Below are positions 51,701 to 64,000 of a stretch of 64,000 nucleotides of DNA, piece after piece. The DNA comes from Tetraselmis striata (lineage: Eukaryota; Chlorophyta; Chlorodendrophyceae; Chlorodendrales; Chlorodendraceae), in contig VCJN01003253.1 in assembly GCA_006384855.1 (NCBI GenBank), forward strand, positions 62,001-126,000, in the 5' to 3' direction. How positions within the stretch are numbered: position 1 is the stretch's first letter; each line of letters begins with the position of its first letter. The position numbers and the translations under genes are program-made. The notes beneath the pieces were generated by a model that made no database searches, was not told where the DNA came from, and saw only the letters and a program-made list of their open reading frames with translations.

Positions 51701-54700
51701 ATTACACAAATACATATAGTCGCTACGTTCATGCTGTAGTCCAGGAATATAGATTCGTGGTTCTATATCGTGTCAAGAAATGAACCCTGAGAGCCATCGC
51801 GAGTACTCGCGGCGGTATCACAGAAACGAACGGCTGCTACTTCAACCGAGTACACTGAAAGCAGTTCGCAAAACGAGGATTCTTAATTATACGCATACAT
51901 TTCGTACAGCGGGGGACACATGAGAAACAGCGATTATATCGTGCAATTAAATAGCACAGTCTGCGAGGCCAAAAAACAGCGAGGTGTTTTGCACCTTTAC
52001 GTCGGAATATTCGTGGTGTATTCGTTATGTATGCTGAGTTACTTCTCCGTTTGGATAGTTTTTTACTTTTCCTTCTTTGCGGGGAGTCAAAAACTTTATT
52101 TATCCAGAGACCGTTTGTGTGTGGTATGGCGTCAGTGTCATATGTGTGTCGGTGGTTGTGGTTGCGGATCATGTATCATATGATACGCCACTCCACGTGC
52201 TTTGCGGGTCTATGTAGCAGAGCCATCCCGCCGACTCATCAGTATATCAGGATGCAAGTGAGGCAGCAATCAGACTAGAATAGAATAGAATAGTAAAAAT
52301 GTCTTGCTGAGTTGGCTTTTCTGGAAAGCAAACTGACTTATTTATCTTGGTCACATTGCGAATCGATACCGGACAGCACTAAGGACATTCTTCGATTGGG
52401 TATCGCCCATTTTAAAGGAAATGAATATTACATACGTTGTCTCGAGTAGATTTCAATACAGGAATGCGGACTGATGAGATTTCGTAAGCTATTATCGCAT
52501 AGTGTAGTCGTAGTCCCTCCTGGTACCGGAAATATTCGTAATTCACCTTCCTGGTACACGGTATATTCTGTATACACTGCCCCATAAGGTGAGCGGACGT
52601 CTCGTATGCGAGAGACCCGGGTATTGACTCCTGGCCGATGCATTTTCGGCAATATCGTCCCGGCGTGTCCTGGGTTTCCCGGGTTGATGCATTAGCCCTT
52701 CGGGGTTCGAATGAGGCAATGGTCTACGGGCTATGCCAGACCTACGACTGGAGTTGGCGCAGGAGTAGGTCAAGTGCTGGGGCGGCTTCGGCCGACGTCC
52801 CGGGGCGAACTTTACTTTTACTTTTACTGCCCGATCGGTACAGGGTATCCTGATCCTCAATACGAGTACTCATCGCACCGGTATACACGCCGCTGGTAAA
52901 TAACGGTATATTGCATTAACGCGTATATACAATCAGTTTGTCACGATGGAACTTCAGCATCCGCAATAGGCAATAGTATTGTTAACGCTAACATACAGCA
53001 GAATAGTAGACCAGCGACTACAGGTAATTGCAGCAGAAAATAATATTGGAAAACGCTAGAACGGTGGCAAAACATCGAGGGTATGCCCTGCCATTTAAGT
53101 TTTTTCTCACCTGAGCGCTAGTTCCGTTGGTAGACTGCCACTGGGCAGGCATTGCCCTCCACCCTCCCCACACTGACGCAAAGTTTTGCACACGCCCATT
53201 GCAGATTGAAGAACTGGTTCGATAAGAAGCAGGGCGACAAGCTCATCGAGCGCGAGTACACGCTGGCGGGGGCAAACAAGCCAGAGCACCTCGCGGTGTA
53301 CGATGTAAACCCCCGCCTTTCCAACCCTAAGAACCCGACCGCCCGCCCCGTCCGCCTGTTCACCCCTTTACATGCGATAACCCGCGTCACATGCCGATGC
53401 CTGCGTGTCATCACAACATGGCGCAAAGCCATCGAGAAAAGGGCGCTGACCCCTGGCGCGGCACGTGCGCGCGGCGGCGCGCAGGTCACCTTTGTCACCA
53501 GCGACGAGCGCGGCGCCGGCACGGACGCGGACGTATCGATCGTCCTCACCGGGTCCGCCGCCACCTTTGGGCCCTACAAACTGGACGCCAGGGCGGAGCA
53601 TTTTGAGCGCGGTGCGACGCCCCGTATCGTCACCCCCGCTCCAGTGCCTGCGCTGTGGGTGCCGGCGCAGTACCAACAATGTACCACATAACTTTATTCT
53701 GCAATTATATTATAGAATAAATTTAATAATAAAACTGCGAATATAATGAAAGCGTGCCCGACCTGCAATAGGTCAGTAAAGGTATAGGTAGAATAACTAT
53801 AGCGGACCTGTAACGAACATGTCTTTTGGTTGCCTACAAACACACATCCAATTTTGAGGCAGCTTGTGTGACGAAGGGTTACTTGGGTGTCATGTTACTG
53901 TGGGCAATCCGAATGTGAGAATATGGCGTCTCTGCTCCTGTCGACACGCGCTCAGGCACAACGGACGTGTTCACGGTGGAGGCCGAGGACGTCGGCGAGC
54001 TGCAGCAGCTGGAGGTCATCCAGGACGGCACGGGCATGGGCGCCGCTTGGCTGCTCGCGTCTGTCGAAGTGTACAACCGCGCCACAGGTGAGCCCCCCCC
54101 CCCCCCCCTCCCCCCTTCCCAAACAAGCGGGGAAAACACGCAACCAAAAGTCAGCCAACTCAAGAATCGCGTAGTAGTAGTGTCAAAACAGACCCTCTGC
54201 TGTAACCTTGAATTGATAACCGGGATATTTGTGGGCCGCACTTCCGGGTCGCAGTAAAAAACTAACGTGCGAACATTCTGGTACCACGTAGTACGATATT
54301 CTGTATGTGCAATGAAATTCGGCGGCGGCGTGTATTGGGATAGATGTATTGTCCATATATTATTATTGCAAATAGGTGTATGTATCTACATATTATACAT
54401 GCAGTTCTTCGATATGCACAAGGGGGTAAAGACAACATATTCGAAATAAAGACAAAAGTTATTATCTTTTACAAATGTTAAAGATAAAAAGGGTATAAAA
54501 GATAAAAGTTAATATCTTGAATACACACCGTAATCACACTTGGGGTATACTATCGTTTTGACCCCCCGCCCCCCACGGCAAAGAGCAAGAACTAAGTTTA
54601 TCTTGAAATATATCAGAATAAACCACGAAAACAAAAATGATATTCCGATTCATTGCTGCAAGACAATCCATATGTTTTCAACCCACAAACCCAATTAAAT

Positions 54701-57700
54701 GTTACAGTATATGGTAACAATGACATGGAGCGGACCCTAGAGTTCATTGGTTACGGACATTTTGGCCTGTGAGCTGGCCAGCTGCTGTCATAATTATGAC
54801 ACCTGTTGCCAAGCATACCACGTTGCAGCCGTTGGATTACCCCTCCCCCCCCCCCCCCCTCCCCGGCCTGGCCATTTCCGCCCTTCCGCTGCGGCGCGCC
54901 CAGGCGCGCGCGTCTTCTTCCCCTGCAACCAGTGGCTCGACAAGAAGCACGGGCTGTCGCGGACCCTCACGCCCGGGCGGTCTGTGGAGAGCACCGGCTG
55001 CACCTACAAGCTCGAGATCAAGACCAGCGACGTCAGGGTGAGGCCGCCGCCGCCGCTGCACTTGCTTCTGCTTCCTGCTGCCCTCTCCGGCCAAGCACTA
55101 CAGCAGGATGGCGCAGTGTGTCCGGTGCAGCCCTATCAGTGCCGCGAGGGGGGTCAGCCGGAGATACACCCCCCAAAACAACTATCCGAAAAGAAGTACA
55201 ATCACATGGAAATACTTTAAGGGCGAATTCAACACATATCGACCAAAAACCCATATAAACAAAAGCATGGAAAACTTTGCATTTCCCGGGCTCACTTTTT
55301 ATTCGATGTTATATGAATATCGAATAATCTTCTTCCGCCTGCGGTGTTCCCGTGCACAGGGCGCGGGCACGGACGCCAACGTGCAGGTCAAGCTGTTTGG
55401 CGAGAAGGCGGAGGCGGGCCCCGTGAAGCTGACCGCCAAGCAGACGGCGTACGGGAGCAGGAACCTCTTTGAGCGCAACCAGCTGGACGTGTTCACCATC
55501 AAGGCGAGTCCGTGCCTGCCTGGGGAACGCCGTGTGTGGTCTGCCATCTGGGGCTGTGGGCGGGACCGGATCGGAAGCGGGTGCTTGTGGAGATCTCATG
55601 AGGCGCCGGCGGCAGTGGCTCCGCGCGGTGGATAGTGATGAGTGAGCAGAGTGCTGCCCAATAAGGGATCCCCATTATATTGCTTGTTACTGTACCGTAG
55701 CCTATGCGTTCACGTACATATTACTTTTGACCACTATTTCGAATTCCTACTAGTAATATTTTTAATGCCCCCCCCCCTCCGGCCCCGGTCCCGCGACAAG
55801 AGTAAAGCTTCATACACATATATAGCTCCAATACCGGTACTGTACGATGACGATGACTACACTGATACCGTGGTGTGCGGATGGGGAGCGTGGTCAAGAC
55901 GTGGTAATGCGTGTAGTTTATGCAGAACGTATTATTGACTTAATATAGTACTGATTCAGTGCGGGACTGGCAGGGTCAGCGGCGTAGTTACTGCTTTACC
56001 GGATGAGCGTGACAGAACACGTCATGGACCAGAAGTAGCCCTGACCCGCGCGGCCATGTTGCATCGGCCGTATCCGGGTCACTCTGTGCCGAACATCTGA
56101 GGTCACCAGCGCCTGCGTCTCGCCTGCTCACCCTCCGCAGGCTCTGCCAGACACGGGGCACCTGAGCGCCCTGGAGATCGGGCACGACGGCGCGGGCCTC
56201 GGCGCGGGCTGGCACCTCGCCGAAGTGCACGTGCACAACCTGACCACCGGAGAGAAGGCGCACGCCATCGCGGACAAGTAAGGCCGCCATCCCTCGATGC
56301 AGCAGTCGTTCATTAGCAATAACTCTCTCGAGTTGATGTTCGGTATAATACAAAGATAATAGGACGAAAATAGAGCACAACCCCAAGAATCCCCCAAACA
56401 CATTTCTTCCTACTTTGGGTTCTTGGTATAACAGTATCGTTTTGATCCCCGCAAAGAGAGAAAAATATATATAAATCTCGACGGATAATTAGACGGATAT
56501 TCCGACCCGTTGCTGCACATCATTACCTTTGGCGGATGACCCGCGACCTAGCCCATCTTAATGTCAGGGCATGACGACTGGAAATATCATTTACATTGAA
56601 TCGGATTTATTAATCAATGACATGGCACTGATATTGCATTTATAAATAAAAAGTAACAAACACTAAGTGAATCAGTCCTACACATTACACAAAATTGTCA
56701 TTCCTTATAAAATTGTCATTAAAATATGGCCTACAATTATTGAACACAATAAAGTAAAACCGATTCAGTATAGTTCCTTAGTTGCATGAACTATATCGAG
56801 TTGTTGATGGGGATGAGATAGATAGGAATACAACAGATAGAAACGAAAAGCTATCTCCCAGACTTGAAACTGTTTCGTCGTCACTTCGTACGGCGACTGA
56901 AAAATGACGGCGACGACTGGAAAACAGTACTTTGTGCAGTGTACATAATAACCCTACCTGCATAATAATCCTAACCCCATCCCTACCACTACTCGCAAAA
57001 CGCCCCATTCTGGGGGAGCGGAATGGGTACTCGCAAAACGACTCGCAAACGGTACGACTTATCTTGACTGAAAATACCATTGAATGAATCAATGAATCAA
57101 AAATGAATCAATGCTGAATATTTGAATTGCCATCCCTTATAAAACGAATACAGTGAAGCGACCCCGAAACTGATGAAGCAGCGCATTCACTTATATGTCC
57201 TTCACGATGCGGACATTGGCTTGTGAATGATCAGCACCAGCCTGGTCCCAGGCCAGCGCCTGCATGGCCCACTCATGGGCGCTCGCTGCGCGCTGGCGCA
57301 GATGGCTGGACTCCAAGCACGGGACCACCCTGAAGCTGCCGCTGATCCGGGAGGAGGCCAAGCAGCCAAAGCGCACGCCCGGCAAGGGCGGCGCGTACAC
57401 GGTGGAGGTGGTGACGGGCGACGAGGAGGGCGCGGGCAACATCTCGGAGGCGTTCATCAACATTATGAGCAGCACGAGCAAGCGGGAGACGGGGCCGCTC
57501 GCGCTGGCGCCCCCCGGCGGCCGCTTCGACCCCGGCGCGCTGAGGTTCCAGCTGCGCGCGGGCGTGGACCTGGCCGACATCACGCACATCGAGGTCGGGC
57601 ACGACTCGCCCATCGGCGGCTGGTTCGTGGAGCACGTCAACGTCACCAACGACACTGCGGGGCAGCTGGTGAGCTTCCCCTGCCACCGCTGGATGGCGGC

Positions 57701-59166
57701 CGGCCGCGACGATGGCTCGCTGCGGCGCACCCTGCGCCCCGAGGCGCCGGTCACGACCGGCGTGCAGTACGTCGTGGAGGTCGCCACCGGCGAGCAGAGC
57801 ACCGTCGCGGGCGCCTCGGCGGAGGTGTTTGTCGACGTCATCGGCCAGTACGGGCGCACCGGGCGGCTGAAGCTCAGCGGCCCCAGCGCCCGCTTTGCGC
57901 GGGGCGGCGTGGACCGCTTCACGCTGCCCGGGCAGCCGGAGGTGGGGTACATGGAGGCGCTGGAGCTGGGCTACGGCGGCCGCGGCGGCAAGTGGCACGT
58001 GGACTGGCTGCAGGTCACCAACACCTCCACCGGGGACACCGCCTTTTTCCCCGCCAACGTGGTGCTCACTGCGGAGCAACCGGTCATGCAGTGCGACGCA
58101 TCCCAGACCGACCGGGAGGGCAACCCGCGCCAGTCCACGGGCACGATGACAACAGGTGCCCCCCCCCCCCCCCCCCCCCTCCTCCCTCCCCAAAAGAGTT
58201 GATCGCTGCAATTCGCCGCGCACTTGTCAAATGACTGAGGATTGAGTCGCTGGGCTGTACCGCTTCAGCAGCCAACAACAGTAGGTTTGCGTGATGTCGA
58301 TTTCATTTCAACCCGGCGGAGAGGGAGGGAGGGGGGGGGGGGGGGTAAGAGTCAATGTCACTTGTGGACACAGCATGATCAAATAATACAGTGGACACAA
58401 CGGTGTCAAATAATGAAATGCCCTTGAATCCGGAGTCGACCAATAGCTGAGCACGAATGTCCTCGACCAACTTGTACAGCACGTATTGCTGTATGTCATA
58501 TAGGCTTAGTATTCCCGTTTTGCATAGGGGCATTGATTTCGGGTCCTTGGGTCTGCAACCGCGAAAAGCACGCCTACGTGCCGATTACGTAGGCTGTGGG
58601 ACTTGGCGCTGGGTCGTGTTGATCCATGTCACAGTGACGCGGGGGTGATCAGTTGGCCGATCGCGATACTGAACGATGTGCCTTTTGTTGTGGGCGCTGC
58701 AGGCGTGGACATGGAGCCCCCAACCGCGATGCGCAGCGGGTACCAGGTGACGTTCCAGACCAAGCGCGCCATGTGCTCGGGGGCCACCGGCACCGTGTCG
58801 TTCGACGTCACCGGGGAGCGCGGCTCATCGGGCCGCATCACGGTGGAGAGCACCAAGCGAAACTTTCGGCGTGGCGGCGTGGACTCGTTCTTCTTCCCGA
58901 AGCTCATGTTCCTGGGCGAGCTGACGCAGGTGCGGGTGCACCTCGAGCCGGCCAGGGGGCTCGGCCGCCGAAGCTGGGAGCTGGAGAGCGTCACCGTGAC
59001 GCACACGCCCACCGCCCGCAGCTGGGTCTTCTACTGCAACGCCTGGATCAACAAGGCCGTGGGCTTCGAGGTCGCCCTCGCGCCCTCCGGACCCGTGCCC
59101 CCCGGCCACCCCCCCTCGGACGCCACGCCCGGCAGCGGCATCTACCCGCCCATACCGCCGCCCTAG
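37316..59166 (+). CDS. Giant PH-coiled-coil-multi-PLAT protein (LOXHD1-like)
   Basis: Thirty exons keep phase from ATG 37316 to TAG 59166, predicting about 2,450 aa. Exons 1-5 (37316-37457, 37567-37739, 37862-37941, 38096-38399, 38519-38644) encode a PH domain (VVKSGWLLKAFGGVSLRTWK; DDRLCWAPEEGSV; KTHHFCSEDPEDAQDWVKAV) and a coiled coil (QNKLLHNTVSELATALDHME). The next 25 exons (39224-39415, 39786-39937, 40605-40814, 41539-41989, 42406-42738, 42979-43612, 44070-44244, 44448-44727, 45177-45589, 45930-46137, 46734-46868, 48138-48368, 48507-48653, 49245-49481, 49615-49746, 49856-49987, 50744-51126, 53205-53304, 53485-53611, 53956-54087, 54904-55037, 55360-55503, 56141-56277, 57302-58155, 58703-59166) encode about 17 PLAT/LH2 domains with the signature SDxRGAGTDANV, FERG, GHDNxGxGxSWHLxxVEV and FPCxxWL. 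PLAT domains bind lipids or membrane proteins, and animal LOXHD1 has 15 of them. No signal peptide or enzyme domain is present. The last three PLATs are divergent. A start at ATG 39212 giving PLAT domains only is also in frame. Confidence 0.8.
38800..39035 (+). repeat. Dispersed repeat family A, copy in PH-PLAT intron
   Basis: Reads GGCCAAAAAATAATGAATTG, TTTTGCACCTTTGAGTCGGA, ACATTCGTGG, then a G-run and ATTTATCCGCGGACTGTTTG. It matches 51945-52150 nearly block by block and the inverted copies at 40325-40525 and 54535-54710. Confidence 0.75.
40325..40525 (-). repeat. Dispersed repeat family A, inverted copy
   Basis: Carries ATCGTTTTTGAACCCC, AATATATCAGAACGTAACAC, GGATATTCCG, TTGTTGCTGCAAA and AACCCGATTAAATG, in reverse orientation to the 38.8-kb copy. 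Confidence 0.7.
41150..41350 (+). repeat. Dispersed repeat family A, copy
   Basis: Begins AACATTTAATTGGGTTGGCG, then GTCCGAAAAATAATAATGAA, CTGTTTTGGAGC and GTAGGAATATCCGT. It also lies in an intron of the PLAT gene. Confidence 0.7.
47083..47180. repeat. Intronic foldback (imperfect inverted repeat)
   Basis: Arms 47083-47125 and 47138-47180, 43 nt each, pair at 37 of 43 positions around a 12-nt loop. The outermost 14 (GTAGTAGTTTTACA) and innermost 10 (TCGTCCCCAC) positions match perfectly. It lies in the 1.27-kb intron between PLAT exons 46734-46868 and 48138-48368. Confidence 0.9.
51300..51475 (-). repeat. Dispersed repeat family A, inverted copy
   Basis: Contains TTCGTTTTTGACCCC, AAATGTATCAGATTTAACCA and ACCGGATTAAATGTTACG, as in the 40.3-kb and 54.5-kb copies. 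It lies in the 2.1-kb PLAT intron. Confidence 0.6.
51945..52150 (+). repeat. Dispersed repeat family A, copy
   Basis: GCGAGGCCAAAAAACAGCGA, GTGTTTTGCACCTTTACGTC, GGAATATTCGTGGTGTATTC and TTTATTTATCCAGAGACCGT match the 38.8-kb copy. It lies in the same 2.1-kb intron as the 51.3-kb inverted copy. Confidence 0.75.
52645..52835 (+). repeat. SINE-like dispersed repeat, copy 3
   Basis: Best-preserved copy: GGTTGATGCATTAGCCCTTC, GGGGTTCGAATGAGGCAATG, GTCTACGGGCTATGCCAGAC, GGGGCGAACTTTACTTTTAC and a (TTTAC)n-like tail. GGTTCGAAT resembles a pol III B box. It is inserted in a PLAT-gene intron. Confidence 0.75.
54535..54710 (-). repeat. Dispersed repeat family A, inverted copy
   Basis: ACTATCGTTTTGACCCCCCG, GAAATATATCAGAATAAACC, GATATTCCGATTCATTGCTG and AACCCAATTAAATGTTAC. 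It lies between PLAT exons ending 54087 and starting 54904. Confidence 0.7.
56425..56560 (-). repeat. Dispersed repeat family A, weak inverted copy
   Basis: Retains AGTATCGTTTTGATCCCC and GGATATTCCGACCCGTTGCT but is otherwise diverged. Confidence 0.45.
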
Positions 59167-59699
59167 CGGCGCCCTGCCCCCCATGGGGATTGGCGCCCAG
59201 AGATGAATATGGAGCCCCTCTCCTTCCTCCCCTTTTCCCACGTCTTATAATGTCCTCTTATCAGTGCTGTAAGTGCTCCCACATGTGCGCGCAGTCTTTG
59301 CCGTCCCGCTGGCGACAGAGTAGCCCAACCGCGCTACATCGCACCAACCTCGCATGGATTGCGCTCCTCGAAGCAATGCCCCCCTCCCCGCACCATCCCG
59401 CGCATGGATACGTACACGTATGGCTCCGCGTCATGGGCGCTGCTTAGCTTTCATACAGCCGCGCGAAAACCGGGGATGCCGCCATTAGCATTCACATCGC
59501 ACCTTCTCAGCAGGGGCCTCTCCGTAGCTTGGAGACATTGCGGGGACCCCCGCGGGAGAAGCGCTCCCTGCCTCGCCGATTGAAACGGATGTCCAGGTGG
59601 CTCGGGCCCACGTCTGGACGTCCCCCAGGCGCCCTTTCACATTATGTCCAGCTCAGGGCTGCTTTTCCTGCTGCATGAAAGAGGATGGCTGCCGGTAAT

Positions 59700-59930
59700 C
59701 CATGAAACAGCAACGCCTAGTAACTGCGCGACTTGCGCCGACGAGGCAGTCACAAGAACGCTGCGAATGAGGACACCGCCCTGCCTGCCAGAGATCATAC
59801 GTGGACGAAACTATGGCGCAACTATAGTAGCATCTGTTCCTGAAGGTTGCACGCAAGCCGAGTTTTTGAGGCTTGTCATGGCAAGGGTTCTTATAGGTGC
59901 ACCGGTGCGGAACTTCGAATCGGTTGCCAT
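59700..59930 (-). repeat. Dispersed repeat family B, copy 2
   Basis: Reverse complement carries CACCGGTGCACCTATAAGAA, GGCTTGCGTGC, GCGCCATAGTTTCGTCC and ATCTCTGGCAGGCAGGGC, as in 62770-63010. Related partial units follow at about 60060-60175 and 60290-60370. Confidence 0.65.
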
Positions 59931-60612
59931 GGCCCAAAAATGATGTGATGATCTTTGCTGCAGCACCGAGGTGGATAGATCTCCTGCTGTATCGCCGTTA
60001 GCATTGCATTCTGGCAGGTGTCCAACTGGGGAGAAATGCTGTTCGGCTCATTGGTTAACAAAACTACAGCGGAAACTACACCAAATGTTGTTCTAGGGCG
60101 CATGCAAGCCTAGTTTGAGGTTATAATAATACGGGGTCTTAGAGGAGCACCGGTACGACAGTACGCATAGGTTGTCGGGCTTCCGAAGTAATGCGATGAT
60201 CTTTGTTGCACCACCGAGTCGAATCTCCTGGGTTATTGATATTAGCGTTGCGTTGTGATGAATTTCCGACGAGAAAAGCTGTTCTTCTCGGTCGACGAAA
60301 TGCCAGCCCAATCCGAGGCTTACGATAATAAGGGTCCATAGAGGTGCCCGTAGCTGCAGTGCGACCATGGTGCGACCATGATGCCACGATTATCTGTGTA
60401 ACTGTTGTATTCATCCAGCCGTACGGCCACGCAGTGCAAAACGCTCTCGATATGTTTGGCATTGCCCGCACCCGAGAGGCGAAATCGGTCGACCCCATGA
60501 TATCAATGGCGCCAAACGCTGCAGCATGAGAACTTTTAAAACAGCGACGCCGAGGAAGCGCAGACGGAATTTAGGGCTCTAGGGGTTCAGGATTTGATTC
60601 CTAAACCGATAG

Positions 60613-60640
60613 ACCCTAAAACCCTAAAAATCCTAAACCC
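60613..60640. repeat. Interstitial CCCTAAA telomere-like run
   Basis: Four units of CCCTAAA or near variants in about 28 bp. Confidence 0.6.
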
Positions 60641-60779
60641 TGCACAAGATGTATGGCTTACATAAAGGGTATGCACTCTGTGCCCATCACGTGGTACATG
60701 AACTATTCCACCCCATCTCCCCGAGAATGGAGAGCGATAGAGTGCATGTACGGGAACTAGTCAACTCCCCGTGCGCTAG

Positions 60780-61283
60780 TTGTTGAGCACCCTCTCCCTT
60801 CATGTCTCGTCGGCGCCTCCTCCACCTCACATTCGGCCTAGTGTTGCTATTAGAGTGGCCCGGGATGTTGTGCTGGGGAGAGCGTCCCTAATGCGTGGAG
60901 CGGCGGCTGGCGATGTTTGTTGAGCACCCTCTCCCTTCCTGTCCCGTCGGCACCTCCACCTCACATCCGGCTCAGCGCCGCTTTTGGAGTGGCCCCGGAT
61001 GTTGTGCTGGGGAGGGAGTTTTACATTCCGCGGATGGGGACGCGAGCGAGCTGGCGGCGGATTTTGTCGGCCTGCGTCGGTTGCACGCCCGTGGTGCCCC
61101 GTTCTGGGTTGACCTCCCCCACTTCCGCTCCTTGCTGCGCGACCTCATCTACTTCGAAGGCCCTTTCTTGTCGGCGCCTCCACCTCACATTCGGCCTAGT
61201 GCCGCTATTGGAGTGGCCCGGGGTTGTGTGCGGGGGAGAGCGTCCCTACGGCGTGGAGCGGCGGCTGGCGGCTGGCGATGCCT
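60780..61283. repeat. Three-copy diverged repeat
   Basis: Units start near 60780, 60919 and 61168. They share CGTCGGCGCCTCCACCTCACAT-type sequence, TTGGAGTGGCCC, GGGGAGAGCGTCCCTA and GTGGAGCGGCGGCTGGCGAT. The second unit is followed by unrelated GC-rich sequence before the third. Confidence 0.75.
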
Positions 61284-61518
61284 GGTCGGTGGCTGCCATG
61301 GCGGTTCCCGCCTCTGGTGGCCCGTACCTGGATGTCCTCCTGGTTTTCTGTTCGGATTTCTTGAATGATGCAGCTACACATGTAATAAACCCCCCTCCCC
61401 TTCTCCCGCAAATCCGAGTTTATTCACATTGGCCATTGTTGTCCGTGACGCAGGATTTCCTGCATTGGATAGGCAAGTCGGACAAGTGGACGACGCGATG
61501 CCGGGGCGTGCGGCGCTG

Positions 61519-64000
<2,482 letters not shown>

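Larger units (their letters stand above)
59167..61518. other. Intergenic between PH-PLAT and METTL4 genes
   Basis: Convergent gene ends. A TGTAA motif, used as a poly(A) signal in many green algae, occurs about 100 nt after the PLAT stop (59268). The rest holds family B repeat copies, a CCCTAAA run and a tandem repeat. Frames here lack domain-like sequence. Confidence 0.5.

Noticed and set aside
57273-58223. 316-aa minus-strand frame opposite the large PLAT exon
   Set aside because: GC-rich antisense shadow. The plus frame has PLAT signatures and consistent splice phases; the minus frame has none.

Overview
This is nuclear DNA of a photosynthetic eukaryote, most likely a chlorophyte green alga. 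The genes are GC-rich and split by many short GT-AG introns. Two encode predicted plastid proteins with transit peptides (a ClpR3-type Clp subunit and a CURT1/CAAD-type thylakoid protein). There are plant-type leucine-rich repeats and short interstitial runs of CCCTAAA, the plant/trebouxiophyte telomere unit. Long poly-G/poly-C tracts sit in nearly every gene. The species cannot be fixed from this sequence. There is no operon structure, rRNA, tRNA or CRISPR array.

Gene models were built by hand, joining exons only where splice sites and codon phase agree. From left to right: a secreted LRR protein (minus, 1-2297, runs off the left edge); ClpR3 (minus, 4790-6834, 8 exons, 301 aa); a CIA30/NDUFAF1-type complex I assembly factor (plus, 7848-9204, 6 exons, 242 aa), divergent from ClpR3; a CURT1/CAAD thylakoid membrane protein (minus, 9790-11253, 4 exons, 173 aa); a secreted BNR/sialidase-fold protein (minus, 12378-14557, 4 exons, 441 aa); an uncharacterised 394-aa protein in 8 exons (minus, 17727-22115); the Golgi protein SYS1 (plus, 32047-33593, 5 exons, 157 aa); a very large gene (plus, 37316-59166, about 30 exons) whose product appears to join a PH domain and coiled coil to about 17 tandem PLAT/LH2 domains; and a METTL4/MT-A70 adenine methyltransferase (minus, 61519 to the right edge).

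Between the genes lie repeats. 14.8-15.8 kb holds a degenerate GAACTG-type satellite and a decayed hAT transposase. 22.1-26.6 kb is gene-free and filled with diverged short repeats and a SINE-like repeat. 26.6-31.7 kb holds two fossil elements, each bounded by direct repeats; the first carries tyrosine-recombinase and gag-like remnants. 33.6-37.3 kb and 59.2-61.5 kb hold no convincing gene.

The genes do not form one pathway. They cover plastid proteostasis and membranes (ClpR3, CURT1-like), mitochondrial complex I assembly (CIA30), Golgi traffic (SYS1), cell surface or secretion (LRR, sialidase-like) and nucleic-acid methylation (METTL4). The most unusual items are the PH-PLAT giant, the LRR gene made of tandem one-repeat exons, the unknown 394-aa protein, and a dispersed repeat that has entered several introns of the PLAT gene.
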